A DNA stretch of 64,000 nt from Lachnospiraceae bacterium (GTDB lineage Bacteria > Bacillota > Clostridia > Lachnospirales > Lachnospiraceae), in NCBI GenBank assembly GCA_910576335.1, contig CAJTIU010000022.1, positions 23,765-87,764 on the forward strand, given 5' to 3'. Positions 7,641 to 17,384 of this stretch are shown piece after piece. The notes beneath the pieces are model-generated. The model was not told the DNA's origin, made no database searches, and saw only the letters and a program-made list of their open reading frames with translations. The number at the start of each line of letters is the position of its first letter. The first letter of the stretch is position 1. The translations under genes and the position numbers were made by a program.

Positions 7641-8891
7641 ATGAACCCATTTAGAAAAGTCTGGTGCAGAACGTTCCAGACAGCATTCAAAATTGCAATT
7701 CCATTTCTCCCTTACCGGAAGCCGCAGATTGTAGGGAGTGTAAGTGCCCTGCCTGAGTTGCTGCATGCAAAGGGATGTGGCCATGTTCTGATTATTACGG
7801 ATGCAGGTATTATGAAGCTCGGCCTTACAAAGAGGCTTGAAAAAGCGCTGAAGGCAAATGGCATTGCATATAAGATCTATGACAAAACTGTTGCGAATCC
7901 GACAACTGCCAATGTTGCCGAAGCCCTGGAGCTCTATCTTTCCAGTGGATGTAATGCCATCATCGGCTTTGGGGGCGGCTCTAGTATGGACTGCGCTAAG
8001 GCCGTTGGGGCAAGAGCGGCTAAGCCGAAGCAGTCCCTGGCGAAGATGAAGGGCATCTTGAAGGTACATAAAAGACTTCCTCTTCTCATTGCCATCCCGA
8101 CCACGGCGGGAACCGGAAGCGAGACGACACTTGCCGCTGTCATTACAGATGCGGAAACAAGGCATAAATATACGATCAATGATTTCCCGCTGATTCCCCG
8201 CTATGCGGTGCTTGATCCGAAGGTGACCCTGAGCCTTCCTCCTTTTATTACAGCGACTACCGGGATGGATGCCCTGACTCATGCGGTGGAGGCCTACATC
8301 GGGAATTCCACAACCTACCGGACCCGGAAGGATGCCTTGCTGGCAGTCAGGCTTATCTTTGAAAATATTGATACTGTCTACAATGACGGGAAAAACGTGA
8401 ATGCAAGAAGAAATATGCTCCATGCCTCTTTTTATGCCGGATGTGCATTTACCAAATCCTATGTCGGTTATATCCATGCCGTTGCCCACTCTCTTGGCGG
8501 AGAGTACAACGTACCCCATGGATATGCCAATGCGGTCCTGCTTCCTTTCGTACTGGAAGCCTACCGAGCATCCGGACGCGGAAATTCCTCCTATGATAAA
8601 AAGCTCCACCGGCTCGCCGTTGCCGCGGGCTTGGCTGAAAATGACACACCACACGATGCTGCTGCCATGTCATTTATTGATGCCATCAAAAACATGAAGA
8701 CACGTTTTGGGATTGGTGATACAATAGAAGAGATTAAGGAAGAAGACATCCCGAAGCTCTCCCACTATGCAGACAAGGAGGCGAACCCTCTCTATCCGGT
8801 TCCGGTGCTGATGGATGCCAGAGAGCTTGAGCAATTTTACTATATGCTTATGGATACGGAGGAGGTTGACCATGACAGAAACAGAGATTAA
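7641..8891 (+). CDS. Iron-containing alcohol dehydrogenase
   Basis: The product has 416 residues and is a cytoplasmic NAD(P)-dependent group III (Fe-type) alcohol dehydrogenase that interconverts alcohols and aldehydes. The nucleotide-binding GGGSSMDCAKAVGA (about residue 112), PTTAGTGSE (about 154), GMDALTHAVEAY (about 211) and the metal-ligand region VPHGYANAVLLP are all present, as expected for a full-length enzyme. An AAAGGA site precedes the ATG. Its last 20 bases overlap the aldehyde dehydrogenase gene, so the two are translationally coupled and may act in sequence on one substrate. The substrate cannot be read from the sequence; 4-hydroxybutyrate or 1,3-propanediol type enzymes are alternatives. 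Confidence 0.9.
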   Translation: MNPFRKVWCRTFQTAFKIAIPFLPYRKPQIVGSVSALPELLHAKGCGHVLIITDAGIMKLGLTKRLEKALKANGIAYKIYDKTVANPTTANVAEALELYLSSGCNAIIGFGGGSSMDCAKAVGARAAKPKQSLAKMKGILKVHKRLPLLIAIPTTAGTGSETTLAAVITDAETRHKYTINDFPLIPRYAVLDPKVTLSLPPFITATTGMDALTHAVEAYIGNSTTYRTRKDALLAVRLIFENIDTVYNDGKNVNARRNMLHASFYAGCAFTKSYVGYIHAVAHSLGGEYNVPHGYANAVLLPFVLEAYRASGRGNSSYDKKLHRLAVAAGLAENDTPHDAAAMSFIDAIKNMKTRFGIGDTIEEIKEEDIPKLSHYADKEANPLYPVPVLMDARELEQFYYMLMDTEEVDHDRNRD

Positions 8892-10251
8892 GAAAATCGT
8901 AGGGGAACAGCGCTCTTATTTTCATACAGGCGCAACCCTTCCCGTCAGTGTACGGGTTCATGCACTGAATAAACTGAGAAGCTGCATTATTGAAAAAGAA
9001 GAAAAGATCAATAAAGCCATCCATCAGGATCTCGGGAAAAGCGCCTTTGAGACATACATGTGTGAGACCGGGCTAGTCTTAAGTGAGCTTAGCTATATGT
9101 TAAAACACATTTATTCCTATGCAAAGGAGAAAAATGTTCGCACGCCTCTTGCCCAGTTTCATTCGAGAAGTTACAAGAAACCGTCACCCTATGGCGTTAC
9201 ACTCATTATGAGTCCGTGGAACTATCCGTTTCTTCTGACCATTGATCCGCTGGTGGATGCCATTGCTGCCGGAAATACGGCTGTTGTAAAGCCCAGCGCC
9301 TATTCTCCCTGCACAAGTGAAATCATCCAGGAGATCATTTGTGAGTGCTTCGACAGAAAGTATGTAGCCGCCGTCACCGGAGGACGTGCAGAAAACACCT
9401 GCCTTCTCAATGAACATTTTGACTATATCTTTTTTACCGGAAGCCAGGCTGTCGGCAAAGAAGTCATGCGGTGTGCATCCAAACATCTTACCCCTGTTAC
9501 CCTGGAGCTAGGCGGAAAGAGCCCCTGCATCATTGAAAGAAACGCGAATCTGAAGCTTGCAGCCAGACGGGTGGTATTTGGAAAATATCTGAACTGCGGG
9601 CAGACCTGCGTGGCGCCGGATTATATTTACTGCGACCGCAGTGTAAAGGAGCAATTCATAAAAGAAGTGAAAAAGCAGATTCAGAAACAGTATGGAAAGC
9701 AGCCTCTTTCCTGTAAAAATTATGGAAAGATTATTAATGAAAAGCACTTTGACCGGATACGCGGGCTCATTGACCCGGAAAAGGTGGTCTGCGGAGGGCA
9801 TACAAACCGTGCGAAGCTTCAGATCGACCCGACCGTCCTGGATAACGTGACCTTTGCAGATGCCATTATGCAGGAGGAAATCTTCGGGCCGCTTATGCCG
9901 GTGCTGACATATGACTCCCTGGATGAAGTTATCCGTAATATTAATTCCATGCCGCACCCGCTTGCCCTCTATATTTTTACAAATGACCACGCTGCAGCAG
10001 AAAAGATTACCTCCCGGTGCGGTTTCGGGGGCGGATGTATTAATGATACAATCATCCACCTTGCCACCAGCGAGATGGGCTTCGGCGGATTCGGGGCAAG
10101 CGGAATGGGCTCTTATCACGGGAAAGCCGGATTTGATACCTTTACCCATTATAAGAGTATGGTGGATAAAAAAACATGGCCGGATCTGCCAATGAGATAT
10201 CAGCCATATAAAAAGCAAAATGAAAAGCTTTTACGGATGTTTTTGAAGTAG
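8872..10251 (+). CDS. Aldehyde dehydrogenase (ALDH3-like)
   Basis: The product has 459 residues. I use the ATG at 8872 because GGAGG lies 8 bases upstream; an earlier in-frame ATG lies inside the dehydrogenase gene. It oxidises aldehydes to acids with NAD(P). The Rossmann-type FFTGSQAVGKEV, the catalytic glutamate in VTLELGGKSP and the catalytic cysteine in CGQTCVAPDY (about residue 245) are all intact. The membrane-anchoring tail of animal ALDH3 enzymes is missing, as is usual in bacteria. The overlap with the upstream alcohol dehydrogenase suggests that the pair converts an alcohol to a carboxylate, or the reverse. The downstream gene converges on it across 71 bases in which I see no strong terminator. 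Confidence 0.9.
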   Translation: MTETEIKKIVGEQRSYFHTGATLPVSVRVHALNKLRSCIIEKEEKINKAIHQDLGKSAFETYMCETGLVLSELSYMLKHIYSYAKEKNVRTPLAQFHSRSYKKPSPYGVTLIMSPWNYPFLLTIDPLVDAIAAGNTAVVKPSAYSPCTSEIIQEIICECFDRKYVAAVTGGRAENTCLLNEHFDYIFFTGSQAVGKEVMRCASKHLTPVTLELGGKSPCIIERNANLKLAARRVVFGKYLNCGQTCVAPDYIYCDRSVKEQFIKEVKKQIQKQYGKQPLSCKNYGKIINEKHFDRIRGLIDPEKVVCGGHTNRAKLQIDPTVLDNVTFADAIMQEEIFGPLMPVLTYDSLDEVIRNINSMPHPLALYIFTNDHAAAEKITSRCGFGGGCINDTIIHLATSEMGFGGFGASGMGSYHGKAGFDTFTHYKSMVDKKTWPDLPMRYQPYKKQNEKLLRMFLK

Positions 10252-10322
10252 AAGGAATCTTGGCGACACCCAAGAACGTGCTACCACATTTCGACAGGAT
10301 TAGTAATTATAGCATCAACCTT

Positions 10323-10793
10323 TTATAGCGCCTCCAGGATCTTTACCAGACCGGCCAGCCCTTCTTTGTCTTCTTCATCGAACCTCGCAAAAGAAGGGCT
10401 GTCGATATCCAGAACTCCTATAACTGTATCCCCCTTATGCATCGGAATGACAATCTCCGAATTGGAGGCGCTGTCACAGGCAATGTGACCCGGGAATTCG
10501 TGGACATTCTTCACCAGTAAACCTTCGTCTCTCTCTACTGCAGTGCCGCAGACGCCCTTCCCAACCGGGATCTCTACACAGGCGGGCCTCCCCTGGAAAG
10601 GTCCTAAGACCAGACGGTCTTCCTGCATGAGATAAAAGCCTGCCCAGTTGATATCTGTCAGCGCCTCCCAGAGAAGGGCGGATGTATTCGCAAGATTGGA
10701 AATCAGATACGGCACTCCGTCCGTAAGCCCCTTAAGCCGGACTCTCAGAAGCCGGTATAAGGCTTCTTTTTCGGTTGGGTATGCATTATTCAT
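10323..10793 (-). CDS. GAF-domain free methionine-(R)-sulfoxide reductase
   Basis: The product has about 156 residues. The ATG at 10793 is preferred because AAGGAGTG sits 7 bases before it. The protein is a single GAF domain of the fRMsr (YebR) type, which reduces free methionine-R-sulfoxide using three cysteines. All three are visible, in PACVEI, KGVCGTAV and HIACDSAS, along with the NSEIVIP motif of the family. It probably serves oxidative stress defence in this anaerobe. It lies 20 bases downstream of the small CxxC gene and probably shares its transcript. Confidence 0.88.
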   Translation of the reverse strand: MNNAYPTEKEALYRLLRVRLKGLTDGVPYLISNLANTSALLWEALTDINWAGFYLMQEDRLVLGPFQGRPACVEIPVGKGVCGTAVERDEGLLVKNVHEFPGHIACDSASNSEIVIPMHKGDTVIGVLDIDSPSFARFDEEDKEGLAGLVKILEAL

Positions 10794-10813
10794 TGTTATC
10801 ACTCCTTCCCTCA

Positions 10814-11047
10814 TCAGAATTCTTTTGTGATCTCTGTTACACCATAGGTTTCCTTAAAGGACTGTAGATCCTTCTCATTCCGGATCAGCATGATGTCTGT
10901 GAACTTTCCGGTATGCAGATCCTTGAAGCCTGCAACCTGTTCGCCGGTACAGATGCTGCAGCGGATGACTGGCTTATGGACAACTGGATCGTAGGATTGT
11001 TCTATGGCGTGTTTTTCCTGATTCTTTTTCTTAAATAGTTGGAACAT
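10814..11047 (-). CDS. Conserved small hypothetical protein with CxxC
   Basis: The product has 77 residues, starts MFQLFKKKNQE and contains VIRCSICTGEQVAGFKD. It is soluble, with one C-x2-C pair that might bind metal, and has no other recognisable domain. Similar short proteins occur in Clostridia as uncharacterised genes, as I recall. It starts inside the last codons of the Vsr gene (17-base overlap) with AGAGG 6 bases ahead, so it is translated from the same message as the restriction cluster, and fRMsr follows. Whether it belongs functionally to the restriction system or merely sits next to it is unknown. Confidence 0.7.
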   Translation of the reverse strand: MFQLFKKKNQEKHAIEQSYDPVVHKPVIRCSICTGEQVAGFKDLHTGKFTDIMLIRNEKDLQSFKETYGVTEITKEF

Positions 11048-11495
11048 GTGAAACCTCTTCCTTTTCTCTGATTTTCAAATCAAAAATAGCCTCTTCAATT
11101 ACTTTAATACATTCATCTGTATTTTTCTTTATATCATTACCCCAGAAACGAATAACCGTCCAGCCCATGAAAAGAAGTTTCTTGTTAATTTCATCATCTC
11201 GCTCCCGATTTCTTGATATTTTACTAATCCAGAACTCACTATTATTGCTCTTTTCCAGCCTTGGCTTAAGGACTTCCCAATCCTTTCCATGAAAGAATTC
11301 CCCATCGCAAAAAACTGCGATTTTATATTTAGTCAAAGCAATATCCGGTTTTCCGGGTAAATCTTTATAATTCTTCCTATACCGGTATCCTCTCTCCCAC
11401 AGCGCCTTTCTCAGCAGCACTTCAATCTTTGTATTATTAGATTTTATATGCTGCATGTTCTTGCGGCGCTGTTCCGGCGTTAATACGTCAGCCAT
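11031..11495 (-). CDS. vsr: Vsr very-short-patch mismatch endonuclease
   Basis: The product has about 154 residues starting MADVLTPEQRRKNMQHIK, the typical N-terminus of Vsr nucleases; two ATGs further upstream are possible. Vsr nicks at T:G mismatches that arise when 5-methylcytosine deaminates, and so repairs the damage caused by a C5 methyltransferase. The catalytic aspartate region GKPDIALTKYKIAVF and the following DGEFFHG are present, as is VIRFWGNDI. It is the last of five consecutive genes that begin with two C5 methyltransferases, which fits its role exactly. Conventional Vsr has FWHGH where this one has FFHGK. Confidence 0.9.
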   Translation of the reverse strand: MADVLTPEQRRKNMQHIKSNNTKIEVLLRKALWERGYRYRKNYKDLPGKPDIALTKYKIAVFCDGEFFHGKDWEVLKPRLEKSNNSEFWISKISRNRERDDEINKKLLFMGWTVIRFWGNDIKKNTDECIKVIEEAIFDLKIREKEEVSHVPTI

Positions 11496-11522
11496 AATCT
11501 TCACCGCCATCATTACATATCA

Positions 11523-12941
11523 TCACGTTAACCCCTTTACATATCGCATAATTCTTTCAGCTAATCCATTATTTGAATTTGGCATAAATTCCGCAGACCA
11601 CTGGGTATATTCGCGATCACTCAAATCCATTGCATCACCCGGCTGAATATTCAGCTCATACATTTCTATACTTTCCAACCCTTCCCCTGTTTTCTGCTTT
11701 GGAAATATAAAACCACAACGCGTCACATTTAGTAAGAGTGTGTAGAATAAAAGCTGATGTGAATTATGTCTTCTTGTCTCACTATAAACAGAATTCATAC
11801 TATTCTGATATTTTACATCGAATACCGCTATATATTTGTTTTCGCCTCCCTCCTGGTCGATCAAAGCAATATCCGGCACATAGTGGTTCATTAGATATGC
11901 CTGCTGATCTGAATCTTTCAGGGTAAGAAGCGGATTCTTTTGCGGCATGCGATACTCATCCAATACGATCCTGGACTCTGAATCTTTTCGCAAATATTCT
12001 TTTAATATGGCTCTGACATAAAACTCAAAAAGACTTTCCATATTAATACTGTATGGAATTACGTATTTTATTTCCCCGTTTTCTTCTCCAAAAAGATTAT
12101 TAACACCATTTCCCAAAAACACTGTTTTTGCAAGTTCCATAGCACCTTTGTAATATGAATTAAAACCAGAAATATTGATGCGGTTAAAATCACTCTTCGA
12201 GATCACCGTAGTTCGGACTGCTTTCAAAGAATTTTCACAATAGCTATATATTCGCCCTATGTCCCTAACTGCTATGCCATTTTGCTTAAATATCCTTCCG
12301 GCTTTAAGCAGTGCCGCCTTCATAATCCGGTTTTCCAATGTATCTACAGTAAATACCGGGTATCTGCAATAAATTCTGTCTTCTCTGGCCTGGATGATAT
12401 TCTTCTTTATATGCTTTGCCACCTGAATATTACCCACAACTTTTCCATTAAAGTTCTCCTCCTTAAATGCCATTGCCTGGCGTAAATGTTTTTTACAAAT
12501 CTTCTCACATTCCTTTACAAATGAAATTGCTGCAAGTAATTCCCCACCACTTTCCGTATTTGGTACCGGAATCAGCTCGTCCTCTGTATATACCTCAAAA
12601 AGGGCTCCATTCATTCCAGATATGTAAAGTTCATACTCTGGATCGTTCATAACCCTTACGAGCATTTCCCACGGATTCATAGAAAATCGTGGAACGACCA
12701 TAAGTGCTGCTTTCTCTCCAGTAACAGGGCTGACTATAGATTTGCCCTGGTAATCTTTCAGCCATCCAACTCCCACATATCCCGATGTATGAAAATAACC
12801 TTTATCGTCTATGTAGAGTCCCATTTCTTTCGGAATAACTCCATTCATACTTTTTGCAGCGGAGGTTCCCTTCGGTATTAACCTGTCATAATCACGACTC
12901 CAGTCTTTTAATCCTGAAATCAGTCTGACCTTTGATTTCAT
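11523..12941 (-). CDS. McrC-like/LlaJI R2 restriction nuclease subunit
   Basis: The product has 472 residues. The C-terminal part contains a PD-(D/E)XK-like core, YVPDIALID followed by YIAVFDVKYQN, and then a QLLFYTLLLN helix, as in McrC and the LlaJI-family R2 subunit (DUF2357-type N-terminus). It would be the DNA-cleaving partner of the AAA motor encoded just upstream (15-base gap). The start is ATG with GGAGG 7 bases ahead. The gene order of two methyltransferases, McrB-like, McrC-like matches LlaJI systems. LlaJI cleaves DNA that lacks its own methylation, whereas McrBC cleaves methylated DNA. The presence of cognate methyltransferases favours the LlaJI mode. Confidence 0.8.
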   Translation of the reverse strand: MKSKVRLISGLKDWSRDYDRLIPKGTSAAKSMNGVIPKEMGLYIDDKGYFHTSGYVGVGWLKDYQGKSIVSPVTGEKAALMVVPRFSMNPWEMLVRVMNDPEYELYISGMNGALFEVYTEDELIPVPNTESGGELLAAISFVKECEKICKKHLRQAMAFKEENFNGKVVGNIQVAKHIKKNIIQAREDRIYCRYPVFTVDTLENRIMKAALLKAGRIFKQNGIAVRDIGRIYSYCENSLKAVRTTVISKSDFNRINISGFNSYYKGAMELAKTVFLGNGVNNLFGEENGEIKYVIPYSINMESLFEFYVRAILKEYLRKDSESRIVLDEYRMPQKNPLLTLKDSDQQAYLMNHYVPDIALIDQEGGENKYIAVFDVKYQNSMNSVYSETRRHNSHQLLFYTLLLNVTRCGFIFPKQKTGEGLESIEMYELNIQPGDAMDLSDREYTQWSAEFMPNSNNGLAERIMRYVKGLT

Positions 12942-12956
12942 GATATCCTCCGTTAT

Positions 12957-15900
12957 TTATGCCGTTAAAACTTTTTTCTCCAATAATGCTGCTCTCACCC
13001 CGTCCTTAATCTCATCAGATGATAGCTTTGATATCAGAATATCATACATTGCCTCCAGTTCATCCATATCCGAGACATCTGTCATTTTTCTGATATCCCT
13101 GATACAGTCATTTTCATACGCTGACGGTTCTTTACCATACACATCATCCATTAATATTCCGTCATTATAGTATTCTCTAACAACTGGAATTACCTGATAC
13201 AGAAATCTGTTTTTTATCTGTATGAAGGCCTCATCACCCTCTGCCTTTCTCAGAAAATATGTATGTCCAATCTGAATGTCATTTCTATTATAATCATCTG
13301 TATTCATGTAGGAATCAAACATTTTTTCAGTAATATAGAACAGCTGTAATTCGGCTGATTCTTCCCAGTTATCTTTCACAGTCTCATATACAACCTTTAT
13401 ATCCGGCAAAACCGGAAAAAATAAGAATCTCCTCCGTATAGCATAGTCAATCGAAGTAATTGATTTATCTGCAGTATTCATAGTTCCCACTATATACAAA
13501 TTGCCTGGAATCTGTAATTTTGCATCCATACCAATAGAGTATGGTGTCGCCACCTCGCTGTCTCTATACTCTAGTGCATATATCAATTCCCCAAAAACCG
13601 TGGCCAGATTTGCTCTGTTTATTTCATCTATAATCAGATAAAATCTGGCACTATTCTCAGGATTCTCTTCATTATAGTTCTCTCTTGCAATTTTGGCCAT
13701 TTTGCCTAAAGTTCTATTAACAGTCTTATACATTACTGGCACAGGCTGTTTCATTTTTATCGAATATTTTGTATCTTCTCCTTCCAGAATATCTCCTGAA
13801 ATTTCTGTATAATTACGATCCGAAGCTGATACTGATATTCCACGGACAAAATCCTCATATGTATAGGACGGATGAAACTGAATGATATCCCAGTAAACAT
13901 TATTATTCTCTGGTACTCCTTCCTCAGGAAGTACATACTCATCATTTTCAGTATGTAGCTGCCTTGCATCTAACGCTGCTTCGTCCCATTTTTCTCCCTT
14001 TTTATTAATCAGACCCACCTGCATCGCCAAAAACTCTTTTACACCATATGTCTTTGATGTCCCAGGGGGACCCTGTAGAATCATCTGATGAATACCAGTA
14101 CTGTTCATTACTGATTGATATCTGTCATCCATTTTTTTATAAGCTCCTTTCAAACTACCACTCGTCATGAGTTTCCAGGTCTGCAGATTTTTCACCTCAT
14201 CCAACAAATTCCAACGTCTTTCATCCGAACCCACACCATGCCATTTCATTATATCCACTGCATCCAAATCTGTCTGCACCATCTTAATATCATTCTTTAA
14301 TTCCAGTATCAATGCTGTGTCTACGATTTCCATCAGCATTTCTTCCAGATTGTTTTTAAAGATATGTAAATACTCGTAGACAAGAACTTTAACTATAGGA
14401 TAAATTTTATGATATCTACTTGTAACAGGTGCATTTAGCCTGCAGCTGTCAACTGTCCTCAGACTTTCGTTATTATCAAAACCAATCTTGGAAAGCAGAA
14501 CATATTTCTGTCCTTTATAATAAAATGCATGTAAATCCCTCTTATACGATGTCAGACTCTGATTACCTGGAGTATTATCAGTTTCTGCCGTAACTATTTT
14601 GTCAGACAACTTACTTAAAGCCAACAGGCATCCCTCATAAAGATGTGTTACATCCGTCTTAAAATATATCTCTTTATTTCTACATAGCAAATCCATTAGT
14701 CTCCAATTATTAATCAATGGATGTGAAAGCATATCATAAACAATCTCAAAGAGTACCCCGTAGGTGGTATTATATGACTGACTTCTATTCATAGGGTTCT
14801 TAACATTTGCAGTACTCTTTTTCCCTTCATACAAATCCGTAAAAATATCTCTGTATTCATCGTTAGTAACTATTTCGATTTTTTCTTCTCCAACCTCGAA
14901 TTGATTACGCGTATATGCTGTTGAGGTACGCTGAACATCCGGCAGTCTGCACCCAACAATAATCCCATCATTTTCGTACTGTTTTAACAGGGGAATAACC
15001 TGTGCACGGATCTTATTCTGCAATAATACGCTTGCATTCCACATCGAGAATCCATGATCTGGAAGGAAATACGTATAGCCAATCTGATATTTCGATTTAT
15101 CATGATAGTAATCAGGAGATATATAATCCAGGTACGAGTTATAGTATTGATATTCCTTTTTCACTTCTTTTTTGAAATCTTCCAATAATTCTAATGTCTT
15201 TTCAGAAAAAAATTTTGAATATAATTCATGGGCTTCGTTTAGCTTCTTACAGAATCTTTCCGCAAAATCATTATATTGTTTTTTGAATTTTCTCGGAATG
15301 TCTGCTCTTCTTTCCCATACAGTTGGAAATTCAACACATAAAAACTCAGCTGCAGTTAATTCATCAAAGCAACAGCTCATGTCTGCAAAGAAGAGATTTT
15401 CAACATCAAAAATTACCGGGACTTCTACACCTTCCGCCTTCATTTCAGATGTCAGCTCTGCATATTCATATTGCTGATCAATAAGGCTGTCTATTATTTC
15501 TGAATCGATATTGTAATATGCAGATTTGTAATACCCATCCTCTATCGCACGTTCCAGGCATTCTATACCATTATCCATATATGTTATCCGAAAACTGCCA
15601 AATATGGACAGATCCAGTGGAAACTCTGGTCTCAATGTGTTCATAGTCAAAAAAACATATAAATTATCAGGAACACATATCGTTCTTCCAGTTGACAAAG
15701 TAATCTTTTCCTCACGATGTGCGAAGGCAAATAACAGTTCTCCCAAAACACCTGCAAGGTTTACTCTGTGTATATCGTCAAGAATCAGGAAGCCTGGTCT
15801 GCTGTTTTCTTTCATCTCATCCAAGAGCTGCAGTACCATCTTATCTGCATTAACAAACGCAGCTGTCCCCTCGGTTGTCTCTATAGCTATACCTTCGATA

Positions 15901-16133
15901 AAATCCGAAGTTGTCATTCCTTCATGAAGGGAAGCAAGCTTTATGCCTGGAGAATAATATTCCTCAACATAATTGAATGCCTCCTCACAGAAATTTACCG
16001 GGTTATAATATCTTGCATGTTCAGCCTTTCTTTCGTCTTCATCCATCAGACTCCATATAGTCTTCACGACTTCATACTTTGCACTGTATGTCTTGCCAGA
16101 GCCTGGCGGCCCTGCAAATATCCTATTGTTCAT
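12957..16133 (-). CDS. McrB/LlaJI R1-like motor with two AAA+ modules
   Basis: The product has 1058 residues. Module 1 starts at once: Walker A GPPGSGKTY (residues 8-16), degenerate Walker B FLILDDIHRVN (about 117), MNTLRPEFPLDLS (about 163), and a distal IGYTYFL...VIPLLKQYENDG block (about 355-400). Module 2 repeats the plan: GPPGTSKTY (about 690), FYLIIDEINRANLATVFGEL (about 830), MNTADKSITSIDYAIRRRF (about 885) and IGHTYFL...VIPVVREYYNDG (about 960-1000). Only module 2 has the full McrB signature, including the arginine cluster. The usual N-terminal DNA-recognition domain is absent, so targets may be read by the roughly 290 residues between the modules. It should hydrolyse NTP to translocate or activate the adjacent McrC-like nuclease. 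Confidence 0.85.
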   Translation of the reverse strand: MNNRIFAGPPGSGKTYSAKYEVVKTIWSLMDEDERKAEHARYYNPVNFCEEAFNYVEEYYSPGIKLASLHEGMTTSDFIEGIAIETTEGTAAFVNADKMVLQLLDEMKENSRPGFLILDDIHRVNLAGVLGELLFAFAHREEKITLSTGRTICVPDNLYVFLTMNTLRPEFPLDLSIFGSFRITYMDNGIECLERAIEDGYYKSAYYNIDSEIIDSLIDQQYEYAELTSEMKAEGVEVPVIFDVENLFFADMSCCFDELTAAEFLCVEFPTVWERRADIPRKFKKQYNDFAERFCKKLNEAHELYSKFFSEKTLELLEDFKKEVKKEYQYYNSYLDYISPDYYHDKSKYQIGYTYFLPDHGFSMWNASVLLQNKIRAQVIPLLKQYENDGIIVGCRLPDVQRTSTAYTRNQFEVGEEKIEIVTNDEYRDIFTDLYEGKKSTANVKNPMNRSQSYNTTYGVLFEIVYDMLSHPLINNWRLMDLLCRNKEIYFKTDVTHLYEGCLLALSKLSDKIVTAETDNTPGNQSLTSYKRDLHAFYYKGQKYVLLSKIGFDNNESLRTVDSCRLNAPVTSRYHKIYPIVKVLVYEYLHIFKNNLEEMLMEIVDTALILELKNDIKMVQTDLDAVDIMKWHGVGSDERRWNLLDEVKNLQTWKLMTSGSLKGAYKKMDDRYQSVMNSTGIHQMILQGPPGTSKTYGVKEFLAMQVGLINKKGEKWDEAALDARQLHTENDEYVLPEEGVPENNNVYWDIIQFHPSYTYEDFVRGISVSASDRNYTEISGDILEGEDTKYSIKMKQPVPVMYKTVNRTLGKMAKIARENYNEENPENSARFYLIIDEINRANLATVFGELIYALEYRDSEVATPYSIGMDAKLQIPGNLYIVGTMNTADKSITSIDYAIRRRFLFFPVLPDIKVVYETVKDNWEESAELQLFYITEKMFDSYMNTDDYNRNDIQIGHTYFLRKAEGDEAFIQIKNRFLYQVIPVVREYYNDGILMDDVYGKEPSAYENDCIRDIRKMTDVSDMDELEAMYDILISKLSSDEIKDGVRAALLEKKVLTA

Positions 16134-16136
16134 AAA

Positions 16137-17384
16137 TCACCTGCCATAATCCTTTAATAAATCCGCTACTGCATATGCTATTTTTTTTGCAAATTTAGGC
16201 GGAACTGCATTACCAATCATCTTATATGTTTCAACATTACTTCCATCAAAGATGTAATCATCATCAAAGGTTTGTAATCTGGCAGCCTCCCTTACAGTTA
16301 ATGTTCTACATTGCTCAGAATCAGGATGAATATGTCTCAGGCCATCTTTATAAAGATGCGCAGGTATTAGATTGCTGGGTTCATCCCATCTAATTACATG
16401 GTATTTGTGTACATTTGATGTTTTTCCAGTCCTCTCAGTATATAAAGTCTTCAATGCCTTAATAGATGTATACTCATCCCGTCCTGACTCAATGTCCTCT
16501 GTCAGCAGTTTAAAGATTCTGATGTCTCTCTCATTCTGCCATCTGGCAATATGATTTGCAATATATGGTGACGGCAAAGAATGTGAAATCCTTTTCCCGC
16601 CAATCTTTTCATCACGGCCAAGAGGAAACAGCTTTGGCAAATCACCAATTGCTTCTGCCACAGTCATTTTTTTTTCTGACTTATACCTTGGCAAGTATTC
16701 CGAATAAAATTTTTTTGCCATCTCTACGCAGACAGCCTCTCCAAAATATGATTTGCTAAAACCAATAATGATAACTCGTTTTCGATTCTGCGGAACTCCA
16801 TACTCAGTAAAATCTATAATTGCATTTCGTAAATTGGGGAGAACATAATAACCTGCCTTGTTAAAACTTTCCTGAATAATTTCAATGATAGGTCTGTCCC
16901 CAGGCCTGGCACTCAAAATGCCCGGTACATTTTCAAATATAAAAAGTTTTGGCTTATAATGGTCTACGACCTTCAAATAGCTCTCAAACAAGTAATTGCG
17001 GTAGTCATCTTTCATGCCGTTCTCATCACGAACTCTCCCTGCGATTGAATATGCCTGGCATGGAGGTCCACCTATAATAATGTCCAGTCCACCACTTTTA
17101 TTTACCAACTTATCCAGTCCTGCAGACTCTCCATATATCTCATCATCTTTCCATCCTTCAAACAACTCATCCGTTCTCTGTATATCAAACTGTAACACCA
17201 TTTTATCAGAATTTTTATATTTCCATTTATCTTTTAAACGAATTCTAAGATTTCGGCATGGCCCCTTTTCCCACTCAACTGCAGCTAACGTTTTATACTT
17301 TCCTGACTGCTCAAATCCATCCATTAATCCACCACATCCTGCGAATAAATCAATAGATTTAATTTTATGTTGTCTACTGCTCAT
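16137..17384 (-). CDS. DNA (cytosine-5) methyltransferase, second of pair
   Basis: The product has about 415 residues. The start at 17384 (MSSRQHKIKSIDLFAG) has TTGGAGG ahead of it and overlaps the upstream methyltransferase by 11 bases; an in-frame ATG at 17405 is less likely. SAM-binding motif I DLFAGCGGLMDGF, catalytic motif IV GGPPCQAYSIAG (Cys nucleophile), motif VI ENVPG and the C-terminal QTFDDDYIF...IGNAVPP block are intact. It methylates one strand of the site protected by this restriction system. Paired C5 enzymes usually mean an asymmetric site, as known for LlaJI. It is 3 bases upstream of the motor gene. Confidence 0.92.
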   Translation of the reverse strand: MSSRQHKIKSIDLFAGCGGLMDGFEQSGKYKTLAAVEWEKGPCRNLRIRLKDKWKYKNSDKMVLQFDIQRTDELFEGWKDDEIYGESAGLDKLVNKSGGLDIIIGGPPCQAYSIAGRVRDENGMKDDYRNYLFESYLKVVDHYKPKLFIFENVPGILSARPGDRPIIEIIQESFNKAGYYVLPNLRNAIIDFTEYGVPQNRKRVIIIGFSKSYFGEAVCVEMAKKFYSEYLPRYKSEKKMTVAEAIGDLPKLFPLGRDEKIGGKRISHSLPSPYIANHIARWQNERDIRIFKLLTEDIESGRDEYTSIKALKTLYTERTGKTSNVHKYHVIRWDEPSNLIPAHLYKDGLRHIHPDSEQCRTLTVREAARLQTFDDDYIFDGSNVETYKMIGNAVPPKFAKKIAYAVADLLKDYGR

